A stretch of 64,000 nucleotides of DNA from NCBI GenBank assembly GCA_024277255.1, contig JAJRVQ010000080.1, positions 30,343 through 94,342 of the forward strand, written 5' to 3'. How positions within the stretch are numbered: the stretch's first letter is position 1; every line of letters begins with the position of its first letter. The DNA is from Acidobacteriota bacterium. GTDB taxonomy: Bacteria > Acidobacteriota > Thermoanaerobaculia > Multivoradales > SZUA-115. The notes under the pieces were generated by a model that had not been told where the DNA came from, did not search any database, and saw nothing but the letters and a program-made list of their open reading frames with translations. Shown here piece after piece: positions 43,864-53,553 of this stretch. Position numbers and translations under genes: made by a program.

Positions 43864-44568
43864 ATGGCGAACAACACACCAGCCGTGAAAACCGTGACCC
43901 CCGGCGATATCTACATGCCGTACGGGGCGGAAGATTCACAGGATAGCCGCAATTTGTGGACGGCCGTCGTGGTCGCTCTCGTCTTGCACGTGATCCTCTT
44001 CTTCATCAAGTTCCCTGAATGGCGCGAAAACATTCAGGCGGAGGAGAAGCAGCAGAAGGTCTACGTCGTGCAGCAGGTCCGCTTCAAACCGCCGCCACCC
44101 AAGCAGCAGCGGGAGATCCCCAAGCCGAAGGCGAAGAAGGTGCCGATTCCCGATCCGACACCCGACGAGCCGGAGCCGATCCGCACGCCGGACGAGATCG
44201 AGCCGGATCTCGACATTCCGGACTCCGACTTCGACTTCGAGATCCCCGAGGGTCCGCCCCCGGCGGCTGAGCCCGAGGGGCCGATCATGGTCGGTGGCGA
44301 TGTCAAGAAGCCGATCAAGATCCATGATCCCCAGCCAAACTACACGGAGTTGGCGCGACGGGCTCGTATCCAAGGCGTGGTGATCGTGCAGGCGATCATC
44401 GACAAGCAAGGCAACGTCACCAACGTCAAGGTCTTGAAAGGCCTCCCGATGGGGCTGGATCAAGCCACCGTTGACGCGATCAAGAGGTGGAAGTTCAAGC
44501 CGGCGACCCTCAACGGCAAGCCGGTGACGGTTTACTACAACCTGACCGTAAACTTCCAGCTTCAGTAA
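43864..44568 (+). CDS. tonB: TonB-family energy transducer
   Basis: 234 aa from ATG 43864. Short cytoplasmic N-terminus, one helix (about 31-50, TAVVVALVLHVILFFI with the conserved His), a proline/lysine then acidic linker (about 75-145), and the C-terminal TonB domain (YTELARRARIQGVVIVQAIIDKQGNV...AIKRWKFKPATLNGKPV). Links ExbBD to outer-membrane receptors; no receptor gene is in the window. Confidence 0.93.
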   Translation: MANNTPAVKTVTPGDIYMPYGAEDSQDSRNLWTAVVVALVLHVILFFIKFPEWRENIQAEEKQQKVYVVQQVRFKPPPPKQQREIPKPKAKKVPIPDPTPDEPEPIRTPDEIEPDLDIPDSDFDFEIPEGPPPAAEPEGPIMVGGDVKKPIKIHDPQPNYTELARRARIQGVVIVQAIIDKQGNVTNVKVLKGLPMGLDQATVDAIKRWKFKPATLNGKPVTVYYNLTVNFQLQ

Positions 44569-44584
44569 GGGTGTAGCGAGGTCT

Positions 44585-45403
44585 ATGGCGTTTCAGGGGT
44601 CGCTCAAAGAGCTACCACTGCCGGACATCATTCAACTGGTATCCGTCTCGGGTAAGACCGGCGTCTTTACCCTCAAAGACGGAGTTTCCAGTGGAGAGAT
44701 CTACCTGAGAGATGGTCAGATCATCCATGCTCGAACCGGTGCACTCGCGGGAGAGGAGGCGGTCTACGAGTTGGCGATCTGGCCGCAAGGGGATTTCGTC
44801 TTCAAACCGGGAGAGGCGCCGGCTAGCGTAACCATCAAGCGTTCCAACACCAACCTCTTGATGGAGGCGGCGCGGCGGATCGACGAGTGGCAGGTGCTAG
44901 CCAAACGGATCGGGTCCACGCGGCTGGTTCCGGTGTTCACCGAACGGGCGGCCAAGACGTCCGTGTCGCTCACCCCCGCCGAGTGGAGGTTGATCAGCAA
45001 GGTCGATGAGCGTCGCTCGATCGAAGAAATCTCCCTCGCCTTGGGTTTGAGTCCCTTTGAAGGCTGCAAGAATCTGTACGGGCTGATCACCTCGGGCCTA
45101 CTGTCGCTCAAAGAGAACTTGATTAGCCTGCCGCACGAACGCCTTCAGAAGATGACAGTTGAGCGGCTCGGTCAACTAGTAGAGAAGATCCATCAGCAAG
45201 CGCAACTTCAGCTGAGCGCCACGGACCGAGCCCAAGAGTTGCAGGCACCACTGCAACTCTCCCGCGTTGAACTTGAGGCAGGCCGCCGCGCCGACGCGAT
45301 CATCGACCTGGTGAGAGCGGACGAGAAGATCATCTCAGCAGCCTTGGGCCCGAACCAGTCCAAGATCTTTCTTCAACAGGTTGGCGAACTGGTCAACCTT
45401 TGA
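44585..45403 (+). CDS. DUF4388-domain protein
   Basis: 272 aa. N-terminal DUF4388/PATAN-like module (FQGSLKELPLPDIIQLVSVSGKTGVFTL, then EIYLRDGQIIHA), known from Deltaproteobacteria and Acidobacteria and linked to gliding and pilus regulation. Residues 110-190 form a winged-helix-like region; the rest is helical. Cytoplasmic. Starts 16 nt after tonB, so probably the last operon gene. Confidence 0.8.
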   Translation: MAFQGSLKELPLPDIIQLVSVSGKTGVFTLKDGVSSGEIYLRDGQIIHARTGALAGEEAVYELAIWPQGDFVFKPGEAPASVTIKRSNTNLLMEAARRIDEWQVLAKRIGSTRLVPVFTERAAKTSVSLTPAEWRLISKVDERRSIEEISLALGLSPFEGCKNLYGLITSGLLSLKENLISLPHERLQKMTVERLGQLVEKIHQQAQLQLSATDRAQELQAPLQLSRVELEAGRRADAIIDLVRADEKIISAALGPNQSKIFLQQVGELVNL

Positions 45404-45422
45404 ACTGCGACTGCTGAGCCGC

Positions 45423-45437
45423 GGCATGGAAATTGCT
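45423..45437 (+). promoter_or_regulatory. Possible weak sigma-54 promoter
   Basis: GGCAT-GGAAA-TTGCT keeps the invariant GG and GC at correct spacing, but deviates at the -26 T and the -21 C. Predicted start about 45448, 89 nt before ATG 45537. Confidence 0.35.
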
Positions 45438-45536
45438 GTCTACTGAATTAACTATGGTTTTTGAAGTGAGTCACAGGTGCCGTTGACCTCGTCGTCGACC
45501 CTCGTGGCCTCCCGAGCCCAAAAAGGAGACCTCATC

Positions 45537-46700
45537 ATGAACAAGCGAACCATCACCACGATAGTCCTAGCTCTCGTGGTTGTCGCGGTTTCGCCGGCCT
45601 ACGCTGGCTGGGATGAAGGTGTAGCAGCCTTCAAGAGTAAGAACTACACACAGGCGGCGAAGGAATTCCAGGCAGTGGTCCAAGAGCGTCCCGAGTGGGA
45701 CGGTGGCCACTACATGCTGGGTCGGGCATTGGCCAAGCTGAAGCGCAACGACGAAGCGCTGGCCCACTTGCGCAAGGCCTACGACCTCAACCCGAATAAA
45801 GTCGCGTACCAGATGGCACTCGGTAAATCCTACCTGGACAACAACCGCTATTCCGAGTCCGCCAACATGTTGAGCAAGATCGATCCCGGCAAGCTACCGT
45901 CGTCGCAGCGCACCGGCTATCACCAGATGTTGGCAGCGGCCTACGACAAGAGCGGCCAAAGTGGCCAAGCTCTCGTCGCCTTGAAGAAGCTGGCATCGGC
46001 TCAGCCGAACAATGCCGACGCTCAGTACCGGTATGGTCTTGCTGCCTACAATGCCAACCAGACGTCGACCGCGGTGGCGGCACTCGACAAGGCCGTTCAG
46101 CTGGCCCCCAACGACACGGGCAAGAAGGAGACCTTGGTCAAGGTGTTGATTCGAAGTGCTCGCGAGTCGCAAGGGGCACAGAAGCGCAGCCGCTATCAGA
46201 AGGCGGTCGGCGTGGCGAAGCAGCTGGCCTCGGCATCGCCGACCTACGAGAATGCGCTGACCCTCGGCGAAGTGCAGCTAGGCGCGCAGGACTACGCGGG
46301 TGCGGAGAAGAGTTTCCGCCAGGCAGTGTCGAAAGACAGCAGCGACTGGCTGGGTCAGTACTATCTCGGCCAGGCGTTGACTTCGCAAAAGAAGTACACG
46401 GAAGCGGTCATCGCCCTCAACCAGGCCATGAAGCTGGCTAGCTCCACCGGAGATCAGAGCAAGATCTGGCGTCAGCTCGGCTTTGCCAACGAGAAGCTGA
46501 AGAACTACTCGGCTTCGATCGAGGCCTACCGCAAGGCGGGGGACAGCACCGCGATTGCCCGGGTCGAGGAAAACCAGCGCATCGCCTCGGAGAATAAGCA
46601 GATCGAGGCGGAAAACCGCGAGATCCAGCAGATGGAGGACGAGCGTAGGAAGCTCGAGAAAGAACTGCAGGAATTGCCCGGTGGGCGTCCGCCCCGTTGA
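45537..46700 (+). CDS. Periplasmic tetratricopeptide-repeat protein
   Basis: 387 aa from ATG 45537, 9 nt after AAGGAG. Signal peptide to about residue 22 (SPAYA-GW). Six or more TPR units fill residues 25-330 (for example AKEFQAVVQERPEWDGGHYMLGRAL is one helical pair), then a charged coiled coil (ENKQIEAENREIQQMEDERRK region) at the C-terminus. Probably a scaffold; no partner identified, though TonB and outer-membrane genes flank it. Confidence 0.85.
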   Translation: MNKRTITTIVLALVVVAVSPAYAGWDEGVAAFKSKNYTQAAKEFQAVVQERPEWDGGHYMLGRALAKLKRNDEALAHLRKAYDLNPNKVAYQMALGKSYLDNNRYSESANMLSKIDPGKLPSSQRTGYHQMLAAAYDKSGQSGQALVALKKLASAQPNNADAQYRYGLAAYNANQTSTAVAALDKAVQLAPNDTGKKETLVKVLIRSARESQGAQKRSRYQKAVGVAKQLASASPTYENALTLGEVQLGAQDYAGAEKSFRQAVSKDSSDWLGQYYLGQALTSQKKYTEAVIALNQAMKLASSTGDQSKIWRQLGFANEKLKNYSASIEAYRKAGDSTAIARVEENQRIASENKQIEAENREIQQMEDERRKLEKELQELPGGRPPR

Positions 46701-46761
46701 GATCTCGTTGAGAGACGGCTGGGCAGGATCGCACAATGAGCGATAACATCGGGGGCTCTTG

Positions 46762-48087
46762 ATGAGTTCCCGATCCTTTTTCAGCGTTTGTCTTCGGCTC
46801 CTTCTCTGGGCCGGGGTGGTCTGCTCTGGCGCGTCATCGAAGCCAGCAGAAGCTCAAGTCTCACCCGGCGAACAGAATGTCGCCGAGCAAGCCGCCGAAG
46901 AGGTTGCCACGGAGAGATCCGAGTCGCCGCGAGAGGAGCCGGCAACGCCTGCTGCAGTGGGCGAGTCCGAAGAGGCCAAGACCACCGCTACTGTTGTGCA
47001 CGATGATCCGGCGGGGGAGCTGGGTCTCATCGTGCCGGATCTCGACCTCTTCATACCGGAAGGGGAGTTCGAGCTTCGCCTCCACAAGTTGATCGACCGG
47101 GTCTCCTTCGAAGGGCAGGTGAACTACAACTTCGTCGATGGCGATGTCCGTGCCTTCCTGCGCTACCGGTACTACGCCTACCAGCGAACCTACCGGTTCG
47201 CCGTTTTCGATACCTTGGAGTTCCGCGATTTTCAGAATTCCGACGAGTTCGAGCGTGTGCGCGGCACCCTATTCCTGATTCAGTGGCCCCACAGCTACCA
47301 CCACCGTAGCTTCCTTCTCACCGAGCTGGACAACATCACCACCAATCGTGAATCCTCGCAGACCAATGGCCGGGTCAGCAACGTCAACACCTTCGTGCGC
47401 GCGGGGTTTCAGTTGGGCACGCCCGATGACGATCGCTCGAATGCGATTGTCGGCGAAGATCGAGGTGAAGTTCGCCGACTCTTCACCCCCTACCGGCACA
47501 TCGGCCCCGGGGACTGGGGAAGTACGGTGGCGGTGACCTGGGGCTTCGACTTTCTTGGCGGTGAGTTCGACTACCTACGCCTCGAAGCTGAGACGCTGAA
47601 GCGCTTTGAGCTGCCCCACTCGAGCTTTCTCTTCGGTCGGTTGCATACCGGTACATTTCTCCGCAAGGCGGTCAACCCGAGCCCGCAGAGCGAAGATCCC
47701 CGTGACGCCTACTTGGTGCCGCGGCGGGAGTTTTTCCGCCTCGACGGGCGGCAGAATCTGAAAGGTCTCAAGCGCAAAGTTCGTGGTACCGAGGAACTTC
47801 ACACTTCCTGGGAGTTGCTTCTTCCCTGGTTCGTCGACGAGGAGCGACAGCGACTCCGCGCCCGGTGGCAGACTTGGTACTGGGTCGTCTACGCTGGCTA
47901 CGGAACCGCCGGCTTCGATCGCGGCGTCTATTCAGACCTTGACAGCTACGTCGCTGACGCGGGCTTCGGCTTCCAGTCTTCGTTCACGGTACGAGGCTAC
48001 AAGCTCTTTCTCTCGGCACTTCTGGCACGCGAACTCGCTAGCGAGGCCGATTATGAGTTTCGCGTTTCGGTCAAGTCGTTCCACTGA
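46762..48087 (+). CDS. Outer-membrane surface-antigen-like beta-barrel protein without POTRA domains
   Basis: 441 aa. Signal peptide to about residue 31 (PAEA-QV), an acidic disordered segment to 75, then repeated amphipathic strands rich in aromatic residues. The C-terminal SSFTVRGYKLFLSALLAREL resembles the last strands of Omp85/surface-antigen barrels, but the chain ends SVKSFH. No POTRA repeats are seen, so it is not BamA or TamA. Function unknown. Confidence 0.65.
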   Translation: MSSRSFFSVCLRLLLWAGVVCSGASSKPAEAQVSPGEQNVAEQAAEEVATERSESPREEPATPAAVGESEEAKTTATVVHDDPAGELGLIVPDLDLFIPEGEFELRLHKLIDRVSFEGQVNYNFVDGDVRAFLRYRYYAYQRTYRFAVFDTLEFRDFQNSDEFERVRGTLFLIQWPHSYHHRSFLLTELDNITTNRESSQTNGRVSNVNTFVRAGFQLGTPDDDRSNAIVGEDRGEVRRLFTPYRHIGPGDWGSTVAVTWGFDFLGGEFDYLRLEAETLKRFELPHSSFLFGRLHTGTFLRKAVNPSPQSEDPRDAYLVPRREFFRLDGRQNLKGLKRKVRGTEELHTSWELLLPWFVDEERQRLRARWQTWYWVVYAGYGTAGFDRGVYSDLDSYVADAGFGFQSSFTVRGYKLFLSALLARELASEADYEFRVSVKSFH

Positions 48088-48133
48088 GTCGAGGCCCGTT
48101 TCTCTCCGGCTTTTCCTCGATCAGGTACCCTAC

Positions 48134-48160
48134 TTGCGCATGTTAGCGGTGTGCTAGAAT
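48134..48160 (+). promoter_or_regulatory. Sigma-70-type promoter of the OmpA-family gene
   Basis: Extended -10 TG-C-TAGAAT (48152-48160) with a weak -35 TTGCGC 15 bp upstream. Predicted start near 48167, leader about 64 nt. Confidence 0.5.
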
Positions 48161-48230
48161 TTTGCCGTCAATGACTAGACAAGCGACGCGGTTAAACAGA
48201 CCAACCATCGACCGTGTCGGGAGGAAACCC

Positions 48231-49661
48231 ATGAGATCGGCTCTGATTTGTGTTGCTTTGATCCTGGTTCTCGTACCGGGTGTGGTTCTAGCTGGAGACG
48301 GAGTGCACGCTCCGACCTCAACTGGCGAAACGGGTCTCTTCACTCTCTTCACCGGCCAGACGCTGCCGCAAGGTGACTGGTCCTTCGCTCTGCAGTACAA
48401 CAACTGGGATCGAACGGTGATTCGCGATGGTGGAGCGGGCTTGGGCTCTCAGTTCAGCAGCAACTGGGACTACGACATTCACCGTCTGAGCGCCAGCGTA
48501 GGCTACGGCCTCACCGACAAGTTCGAGATCAGCCTGCTGGTGCCGTTCGAGTCCCTGGACGGCACGGACAACAACCGTTTCGGGCGCATCAACGGCCGCA
48601 ACTTCGTCAACAAGATCGATACCGATGGTCTCGGCAACCTCCGCCTCGGCGCCAAGTGGCGCCTCTGGGAGGAAGGGGCTAAGCGCTTCGCTGTCAACGC
48701 CTTCGTAGAGGCGGGTGGCGATGATGATGCGGCTCTGGCGACCGGTGACACTGCATTTGGTGCCGGCCTCGCCTACGAGATTTCGAATTGGGCACTCAAC
48801 CTCGGCTATCGTGATCCGGGGACTCCCGACAACGGCTTGGCGGTTTCCGAGGAACTGTTGGTCGGTGTTGGCTATGCCGCTTCGATCCACGAGAATTTCG
48901 ACTGGATCACCGAACTGGCGGCGACCGTCTACCTCGATAGCGATGTGCGCCAAGATGATGCGTACGATCTGACCTCCGGCGGCCGGCTGTGGTTCGGTGA
49001 GAGCCAGGATTGGGCCTTCGACTTTGCACTGCGTACCAATTTGCAGCATCTGAGCGACACGGATGAGTTCTGCCCCATCGGCGGTCTCGTCGGTCTCTCA
49101 TTCTTCCCGCGTTTGGCTCGCGAGAAGGCTCTGGCCGCTGCCAAGGCCGAGGAGGAACGTCTCGCGGCCGAGGCGGCCCGCCAAGCCGAAGAGGAGCGCC
49201 AGCGTCGCGAGGACGAAGAGCGTCGCCGGAAGGAGGAGGAAGAGCGCCTGCGCCGAGAGGAAGAGGAGCGCCGCCGGCGAGAAGCCGCCGAAGCCGTTCC
49301 GCCACCGCCACCACCACCACCGGTGATCGAAGAGGTCTGCCTCTTCGCATCCAATAGCACTCGCGTCGACAACCGCTGCAAGGCGACTCTCGACGAGGTT
49401 GCTCTACGCATGAAGGAAGATGCGGCGAGGGCTGCCTTGGTCATCGGTTATACCGACAGCACCGGTTCTGACCGATCCAACCAGCGCACCAGTGAGCGCC
49501 GGGCCGAAGCGGTCAAGAGCTACCTGGTGACCCGTCACGCCATCGATCCGTCACGGATTACCACCGAAGGTCGTGGCGAGAGCGAAGCCGTGGGCGACAA
49601 CTCGACCCGCGGTGGTCGTTCTGAGAACCGGCGGGCGCGGATCATTCTTCGCGTCCAGTAG
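48231..49661 (+). CDS. OmpA-family outer-membrane protein with long charged linker
   Basis: 476 aa from ATG 48231, 6 nt after GGAGG. Signal peptide to about residue 22 (VVLA-GD), an N-terminal barrel-like region (about 30-290), a roughly 60-residue E/R-rich helix, a run of eight prolines, and the C-terminal OmpA domain (VIGYTDSTGSDRSNQRTSERRAEAV is its core, with NRRARI at the end) that binds peptidoglycan. Anchors the outer membrane to the wall. Confidence 0.9.
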   Translation: MRSALICVALILVLVPGVVLAGDGVHAPTSTGETGLFTLFTGQTLPQGDWSFALQYNNWDRTVIRDGGAGLGSQFSSNWDYDIHRLSASVGYGLTDKFEISLLVPFESLDGTDNNRFGRINGRNFVNKIDTDGLGNLRLGAKWRLWEEGAKRFAVNAFVEAGGDDDAALATGDTAFGAGLAYEISNWALNLGYRDPGTPDNGLAVSEELLVGVGYAASIHENFDWITELAATVYLDSDVRQDDAYDLTSGGRLWFGESQDWAFDFALRTNLQHLSDTDEFCPIGGLVGLSFFPRLAREKALAAAKAEEERLAAEAARQAEEERQRREDEERRRKEEEERLRREEEERRRREAAEAVPPPPPPPPVIEEVCLFASNSTRVDNRCKATLDEVALRMKEDAARAALVIGYTDSTGSDRSNQRTSERRAEAVKSYLVTRHAIDPSRITTEGRGESEAVGDNSTRGGRSENRRARIILRVQ

Positions 49662-49678
49662 CGATCCAGTGGGTGGGC

Positions 49679-49708
49679 GCTTCGCGAGGCCGAACGGCCT
49701 CGCGAAGC
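49679..49708. terminator. Bidirectional terminator-like hairpin
   Basis: 14-bp perfect arms (GCTTCGCGAGGCCG with CGGCCTCGCGAAGC) around AA, in the 74-bp gap between the convergent OmpA-family and ftsX genes. No clear T-tract, but very stable. Confidence 0.75.
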
Positions 49709-49735
49709 CTTACCCCGCACTCCTCGCGCCGTGGC

Positions 49736-50653
49736 CTACGGTTCGGTGGCGCCCAGCTTCTCTCGCCTCAGGGAGACGATGGCACCGAAGAAGCCGGCCG
49801 CAGCTCCGATGGAGATCAGGACGAAGAGCTGGCTCGGGGAGAGAAACCGCCGGGTCAGCAGGTTGGCCCAGGTCGACGTCTCGGCGAACCTGGCGACCAG
49901 CAGGCGGTGGACGGCGAAGAGGCCGGCCGCCGCCGAAAGCGCTCCCAGCAGCCCTTGCAGCAGCCCCTCGGCGTAGAAGGGACCGCGAATGAAGAATTCG
50001 GTCGATCCAACCAGGCGCATGATGTTGATCTCATCCTGGTAGAGGTAGGCGGTGAGGCGCACGACGCTGGCGATGGTGAAGATCGCGGCGGCTAGCAACA
50101 CCAGGGCTAGCGCCAGGCCCACTCCTCGTACGATCAGCACAGCGGTCTCGAGTTGGCTGATCCAATCTCGATCGTCGTCGACCATCGAGACTTCAGGTCG
50201 CTGCCGCGTTTCGGCGAGCCAACTCTCGAAGAGCCGAGTGTCGAGTTGGCGAGCGTCGAGGCCAATCTCTATGGATGCTGGAAGAGGCTCTTCGTCCCAG
50301 CCCTCCACCAGGGAGGAGAGGCTGGGGAACAACTCGCGGAACCGCTCCTGCGCGGTCGTCGGGTCGATCGTTTCCAGGGAGGTGACCCAAGTGTGTGGTG
50401 TTGCTCGAATCTGCCTCGCCAGCGCTTCGACTAGCGCCGGTTCGGTGCCCGGTTGCAGATAAATGATCACCTTCGTTTCGTTGCGCCACTGCTCCAGTTG
50501 GGCGGCCAGGTTGCCGCTGGCCAGCTGGAAGAGACCTCCCACAAACAGCGAGACGCCGATGGTGAGCACCGCGAGCAGGCTGACCTTCCAGCTACGCAAG
50601 AGGTTGAGGCAGGCCTCAGTGACGAAGTAGACGAGAGCGCGCGAAAGGGTCAT
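49736..50653 (-). CDS. ftsX: Cell-division ABC transporter permease FtsX
   Basis: 305 aa. TM1 at about 22-44, a periplasmic domain of about 125 residues, and three more helices (VGLALALVLLAAAIFTIASVVRL, then GLLQGLLGALSAAAGLF, and a last near the C-terminus). The EINIMRLVGST loop is typical. With FtsE it activates peptidoglycan hydrolases at the septum. Its ATG overlaps the ftsE stop (ATGA). Confidence 0.93.
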   Translation of the reverse strand: MTLSRALVYFVTEACLNLLRSWKVSLLAVLTIGVSLFVGGLFQLASGNLAAQLEQWRNETKVIIYLQPGTEPALVEALARQIRATPHTWVTSLETIDPTTAQERFRELFPSLSSLVEGWDEEPLPASIEIGLDARQLDTRLFESWLAETRQRPEVSMVDDDRDWISQLETAVLIVRGVGLALALVLLAAAIFTIASVVRLTAYLYQDEINIMRLVGSTEFFIRGPFYAEGLLQGLLGALSAAAGLFAVHRLLVARFAETSTWANLLTRRFLSPSQLFVLISIGAAAGFFGAIVSLRREKLGATEP

Positions 50654-51429
50654 TCGAATGAGTATGCCTCGCCGTCAGGAGAGTTTTCGTCCTCATATTC
50701 GTTGCCGTCTTCGGTGACGAAGGAGGGAGACGCGGGGGTTTCGTGGCGAGCCAACTCACCAGGTGGAAGGGTCTGATCGGAGGCCAGCCTTCCGCTGTCG
50801 AGGGTCAGTAGGCGGCCTCCGAGACGCTGAATGATGTCTTTGTCGTGGGTGGCCAGGAGAATCGTGGTGCCTTGCCGGTTGATGTCGAGGAAAAGGCGCA
50901 AGATTTCGCGAGACAGCTCGGGGTCGAGGTTACCGGTAGGCTCGTCGGCGATCAGCAACTCCGGCCGGTTGATCACCGCTCGCGCGATGGCGACCCGCTG
51001 CTGCTCGCCCCCGGACAACTCCGGAGGAAAGGCGTTGATGCGGTGAGCCAGGCCGACACGGCGTAGCGCCGCATAGGCGATCCGGCGGCGGTCCTTGAGA
51101 TGGACACCCAGCACTTTGGGTACGAAGGTCACATTCTCGAAAACCGTCTTGCGGTGGATCAGGCGGAAATCCTGGAAAACCACCCCGATGGACCGGCGAA
51201 GGAAGGGCACCTTCTTGCGCGGGATCGAAGAGACGTTGCGACCGTTGACCAAAATCTGACCCTGACTAGGTGACTCCTGGCGAAAGATCACCTTGAGTAG
51301 CGTCGTCTTGCCGGCACCGCTGGATCCGGTCAGGAAGACGAACTCACCGCGCTCGACGTGGAAGCTGACGTCATCGAGAGCCGTCTGGCCGCCGGGGTAG
51401 CGCTTGGTCACGTTGTAGAAGCGGATCAT
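50650..51429 (-). CDS. ftsE: Cell-division ABC transporter ATP-binding protein FtsE
   Basis: 259 aa from ATG 51429 ([14 protein letters not shown], the usual FtsE start); ATG 51459 adds ten residues and is possible. Walker [12 protein letters not shown], signature LSGGEQQR, Walker [14 protein letters not shown]-loop THD. The C-terminal 35 residues are an acidic extension not typical of FtsE. Divergent from pgeF. Confidence 0.93.
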   Translation of the reverse strand: MIRFYNVTKRYPGGQTALDDVSFHVERGEFVFLTGSSGAGKTTLLKVIFRQESPSQGQILVNGRNVSSIPRKKVPFLRRSIGVVFQDFRLIHRKTVFENVTFVPKVLGVHLKDRRRIAYAALRRVGLAHRINAFPPELSGGEQQRVAIARAVINRPELLIADEPTGNLDPELSREILRLFLDINRQGTTILLATHDKDIIQRLGGRLLTLDSGRLASDQTLPPGELARHETPASPSFVTEDGNEYEDENSPDGEAYSFE

Positions 51430-51549
51430 GTCGGTACTTGTCTCGGTGCTGGTCATCATGTCGCGCTCGCGACCGGTTGCCGTCTCGAATGGGGAAAGAC
51501 AGGTGGACTGTAACGGATGAAGGTAGTCACAAGGAATAATGGCGGTGAG

Positions 51550-52302
51550 ATGAAGGGTGCGAACAAACAGGGTGGATACCGAGTGTGGTCCGATGCAGCC
51601 GGCGGCATCGAGGTGCGATTCGTCGGCAGTGGACCGCGGGAGGCGGCGAGAACGACGCCAGGAGAGGTTCTTTCGGCGCTGGGCGAAGCGGATCTCGATC
51701 TCGCGTGGGCGCGACAAATCCACTCCGCAAGAGTGCTGTCCGCCGTAGCCGGCCGATGCGGTGAGGCGGACGCGTTGGTCACCACCCAGCGAGGCCTGGC
51801 CCTGACGGTGGTGACCGCGGACTGTGTGCCGGTGTTGGTGGCGGAGCGCAGGCAGGGTAGGGGCTGGGCGGCGGTGCACGCCGGCTGGCGGGGGTTGGTG
51901 GCCGGCGTTGTGGCACGGGCGGTGGCGCGGCTACAAACGGCGATCGCCTCGACCTCGACCTCGACCTCGATCCCGACCTCGGACGGCGCGCAGACAACTC
52001 CCGTGGATATGATGGCATGGATCGGTCCGGCGATTGGCGTCTGCTGCTATGAGGTCGGTGAAGAGGTGGCGGAGGCCGTCGTGGCGGCGACCGGCGGTGA
52101 CGGCAGCCTGGTCCACCGGGGCGCGGGCGGCAGAGCGCACCTCGATTTGCCGCGCGCCGCCGCCTTGCAGTTACGGGCGGCAGGTGTCGAACAGATTCGT
52201 CGCATCGAGGTGTGTACCCGCTGCAATCCGGATCTTCTCCACAGCTTTCGCCGCCAAGGACTATCCGGGGGGCGCAATGTGGCTCTCATCTGGGCGCGCT
52301 GA
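51550..52302 (+). CDS. pgeF: Peptidoglycan editing factor / YfiH (laccase-domain) family protein
   Basis: About 250 aa from ATG 51550; ATG 51517 is an alternative and neither has a good ribosome site. Motifs: ARQIHSARV, TADCVPVLV, VHAGWRGLVAGVV (zinc His), and the C-terminal CTRCNPDLLHSFRRQG. The family was first called multicopper polyphenol oxidase; members correct wrongly incorporated serine in peptidoglycan precursors or act on nucleosides. An S-T-repeat insertion (near residues 138-148) comes from a CGACCT hexamer repeat at 51947-51980. Confidence 0.9.
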   Translation: MKGANKQGGYRVWSDAAGGIEVRFVGSGPREAARTTPGEVLSALGEADLDLAWARQIHSARVLSAVAGRCGEADALVTTQRGLALTVVTADCVPVLVAERRQGRGWAAVHAGWRGLVAGVVARAVARLQTAIASTSTSTSIPTSDGAQTTPVDMMAWIGPAIGVCCYEVGEEVAEAVVAATGGDGSLVHRGAGGRAHLDLPRAAALQLRAAGVEQIRRIEVCTRCNPDLLHSFRRQGLSGGRNVALIWAR

Positions 52303-52322
52303 GATCGGTAGCGGGTCGACCC

Positions 52323-53468
52323 TCAACCGTTGTCGCCGCCTTGCCTCAGCCGTGCCCGCACGCCGTGGGCCTTCGTTCCGCTGGCGCGCAGTTGGCCGCA
52401 GGCGCCCTGCACTTCATCACCTCTGCGCTGGCGCACGGTGGTGAACAGGCCGCGTTGTCTCAGCCGGTTCTTGAACCGCTCGACTGTCGCCTCGTCCGGC
52501 GCAACCATCTGCTCGCCGAGGACGGGGTCGGGATTGATCGGGATCAGGTTGACCTTGGCGCGCAGGCCGCGCAGCAGGCGTGCGATTTGATCGGCGTCTT
52601 TCAGCCGGTCGTTGAAGTGACGGATCAACAGATACTCGATGGTGATCTTGCGGCCGCGTTCGAGCGGGTAGCGCCGCAGGCAGGCGAGTAGATCGGCCAG
52701 CGGGTAGGTCTGGTTGATCGGCATGATCTCGTTGCGCCGATCATCGTCGGGCGCATGCAGGGAGATCGCCAAATTCGGCCTCCGCCGCCAGGAGGCCATC
52801 TCCTCGAGTGCCGGAATGATGCCGACCGTGGACACCGTGACCCGCTTCCAGGAGGTCGACTGGGTGAGCAAGTCCAAGGACTCTCGAACCGCCTCGAGGT
52901 TGAGCAGTGGCTCCCCCATCCCCATGAAGACGATATTGGGTGCTGCCGAGGGGTCGTCGAAGGGTCTCGTTGTCCTCGCCTGCGAACTCCCGGGTTCTCT
53001 GCTTCTGGACTCCCGGTTGATCAGGCGAACCTGGGCCACAATCTCGCCGGCACTCAGATCGCGGCCGGCTCCCCAGTAGCCGGTCACACAGAAAGTACAG
53101 GCCAGCGCGCAGCCGGCTTGACTGGAGATACACAGGGTGCGCCGTTCTTCACTGGGAATGTCGACCGCTTCGATGGTCGCCGAGTCGTGCAGCCGCAGCA
53201 GGTACTTGCAGGTACCGTCAGCGCTGAGTCGGCGCTCGGCGATGCGCGGTGCAGCGATGAAGAAGCATTGCGCGAGTTCACCGCGCAGCCGCAAGCTCAA
53301 CTCGGTGATCTCGTCGATGCTTTCGACGCCGCGCCGGTGGAGTGCCAGGTAGATCTGGTTCAGGCGGTAGGGACGGTCTATGAACGGAGCCAGCTCGCGG
53401 TCGAAATCGGCCCTGGACAAGGCCACGAGATTGCGCCGAGTATCGGCAGCGGAGAGAGGGCCACTCAT
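52323..53468 (-). CDS. rlmN: Dual-specificity 23S rRNA/tRNA adenine-C2 methyltransferase
   Basis: 381 aa radical-SAM enzyme. CALACTFC gives C-x3-C-x2-C for the 4Fe-4S cluster; GMGEPLLN and STVGIIP follow, and GDEVQGACGQL contains the C-terminal catalytic Cys. Methylates A2503 of 23S rRNA and A37 of some tRNAs. Confidence 0.96.
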   Translation of the reverse strand: MSGPLSAADTRRNLVALSRADFDRELAPFIDRPYRLNQIYLALHRRGVESIDEITELSLRLRGELAQCFFIAAPRIAERRLSADGTCKYLLRLHDSATIEAVDIPSEERRTLCISSQAGCALACTFCVTGYWGAGRDLSAGEIVAQVRLINRESRSREPGSSQARTTRPFDDPSAAPNIVFMGMGEPLLNLEAVRESLDLLTQSTSWKRVTVSTVGIIPALEEMASWRRRPNLAISLHAPDDDRRNEIMPINQTYPLADLLACLRRYPLERGRKITIEYLLIRHFNDRLKDADQIARLLRGLRAKVNLIPINPDPVLGEQMVAPDEATVERFKNRLRQRGLFTTVRQRRGDEVQGACGQLRASGTKAHGVRARLRQGGDNG

Positions 53469-53553
53469 GGAGCGCTACAGGGGGTTGTGGTGAGCATCGG
53501 TCTCGCCAAACCGGCGGCGCGAGAGACGGTCGGTTTCTTACCCTGCCGCGGTT

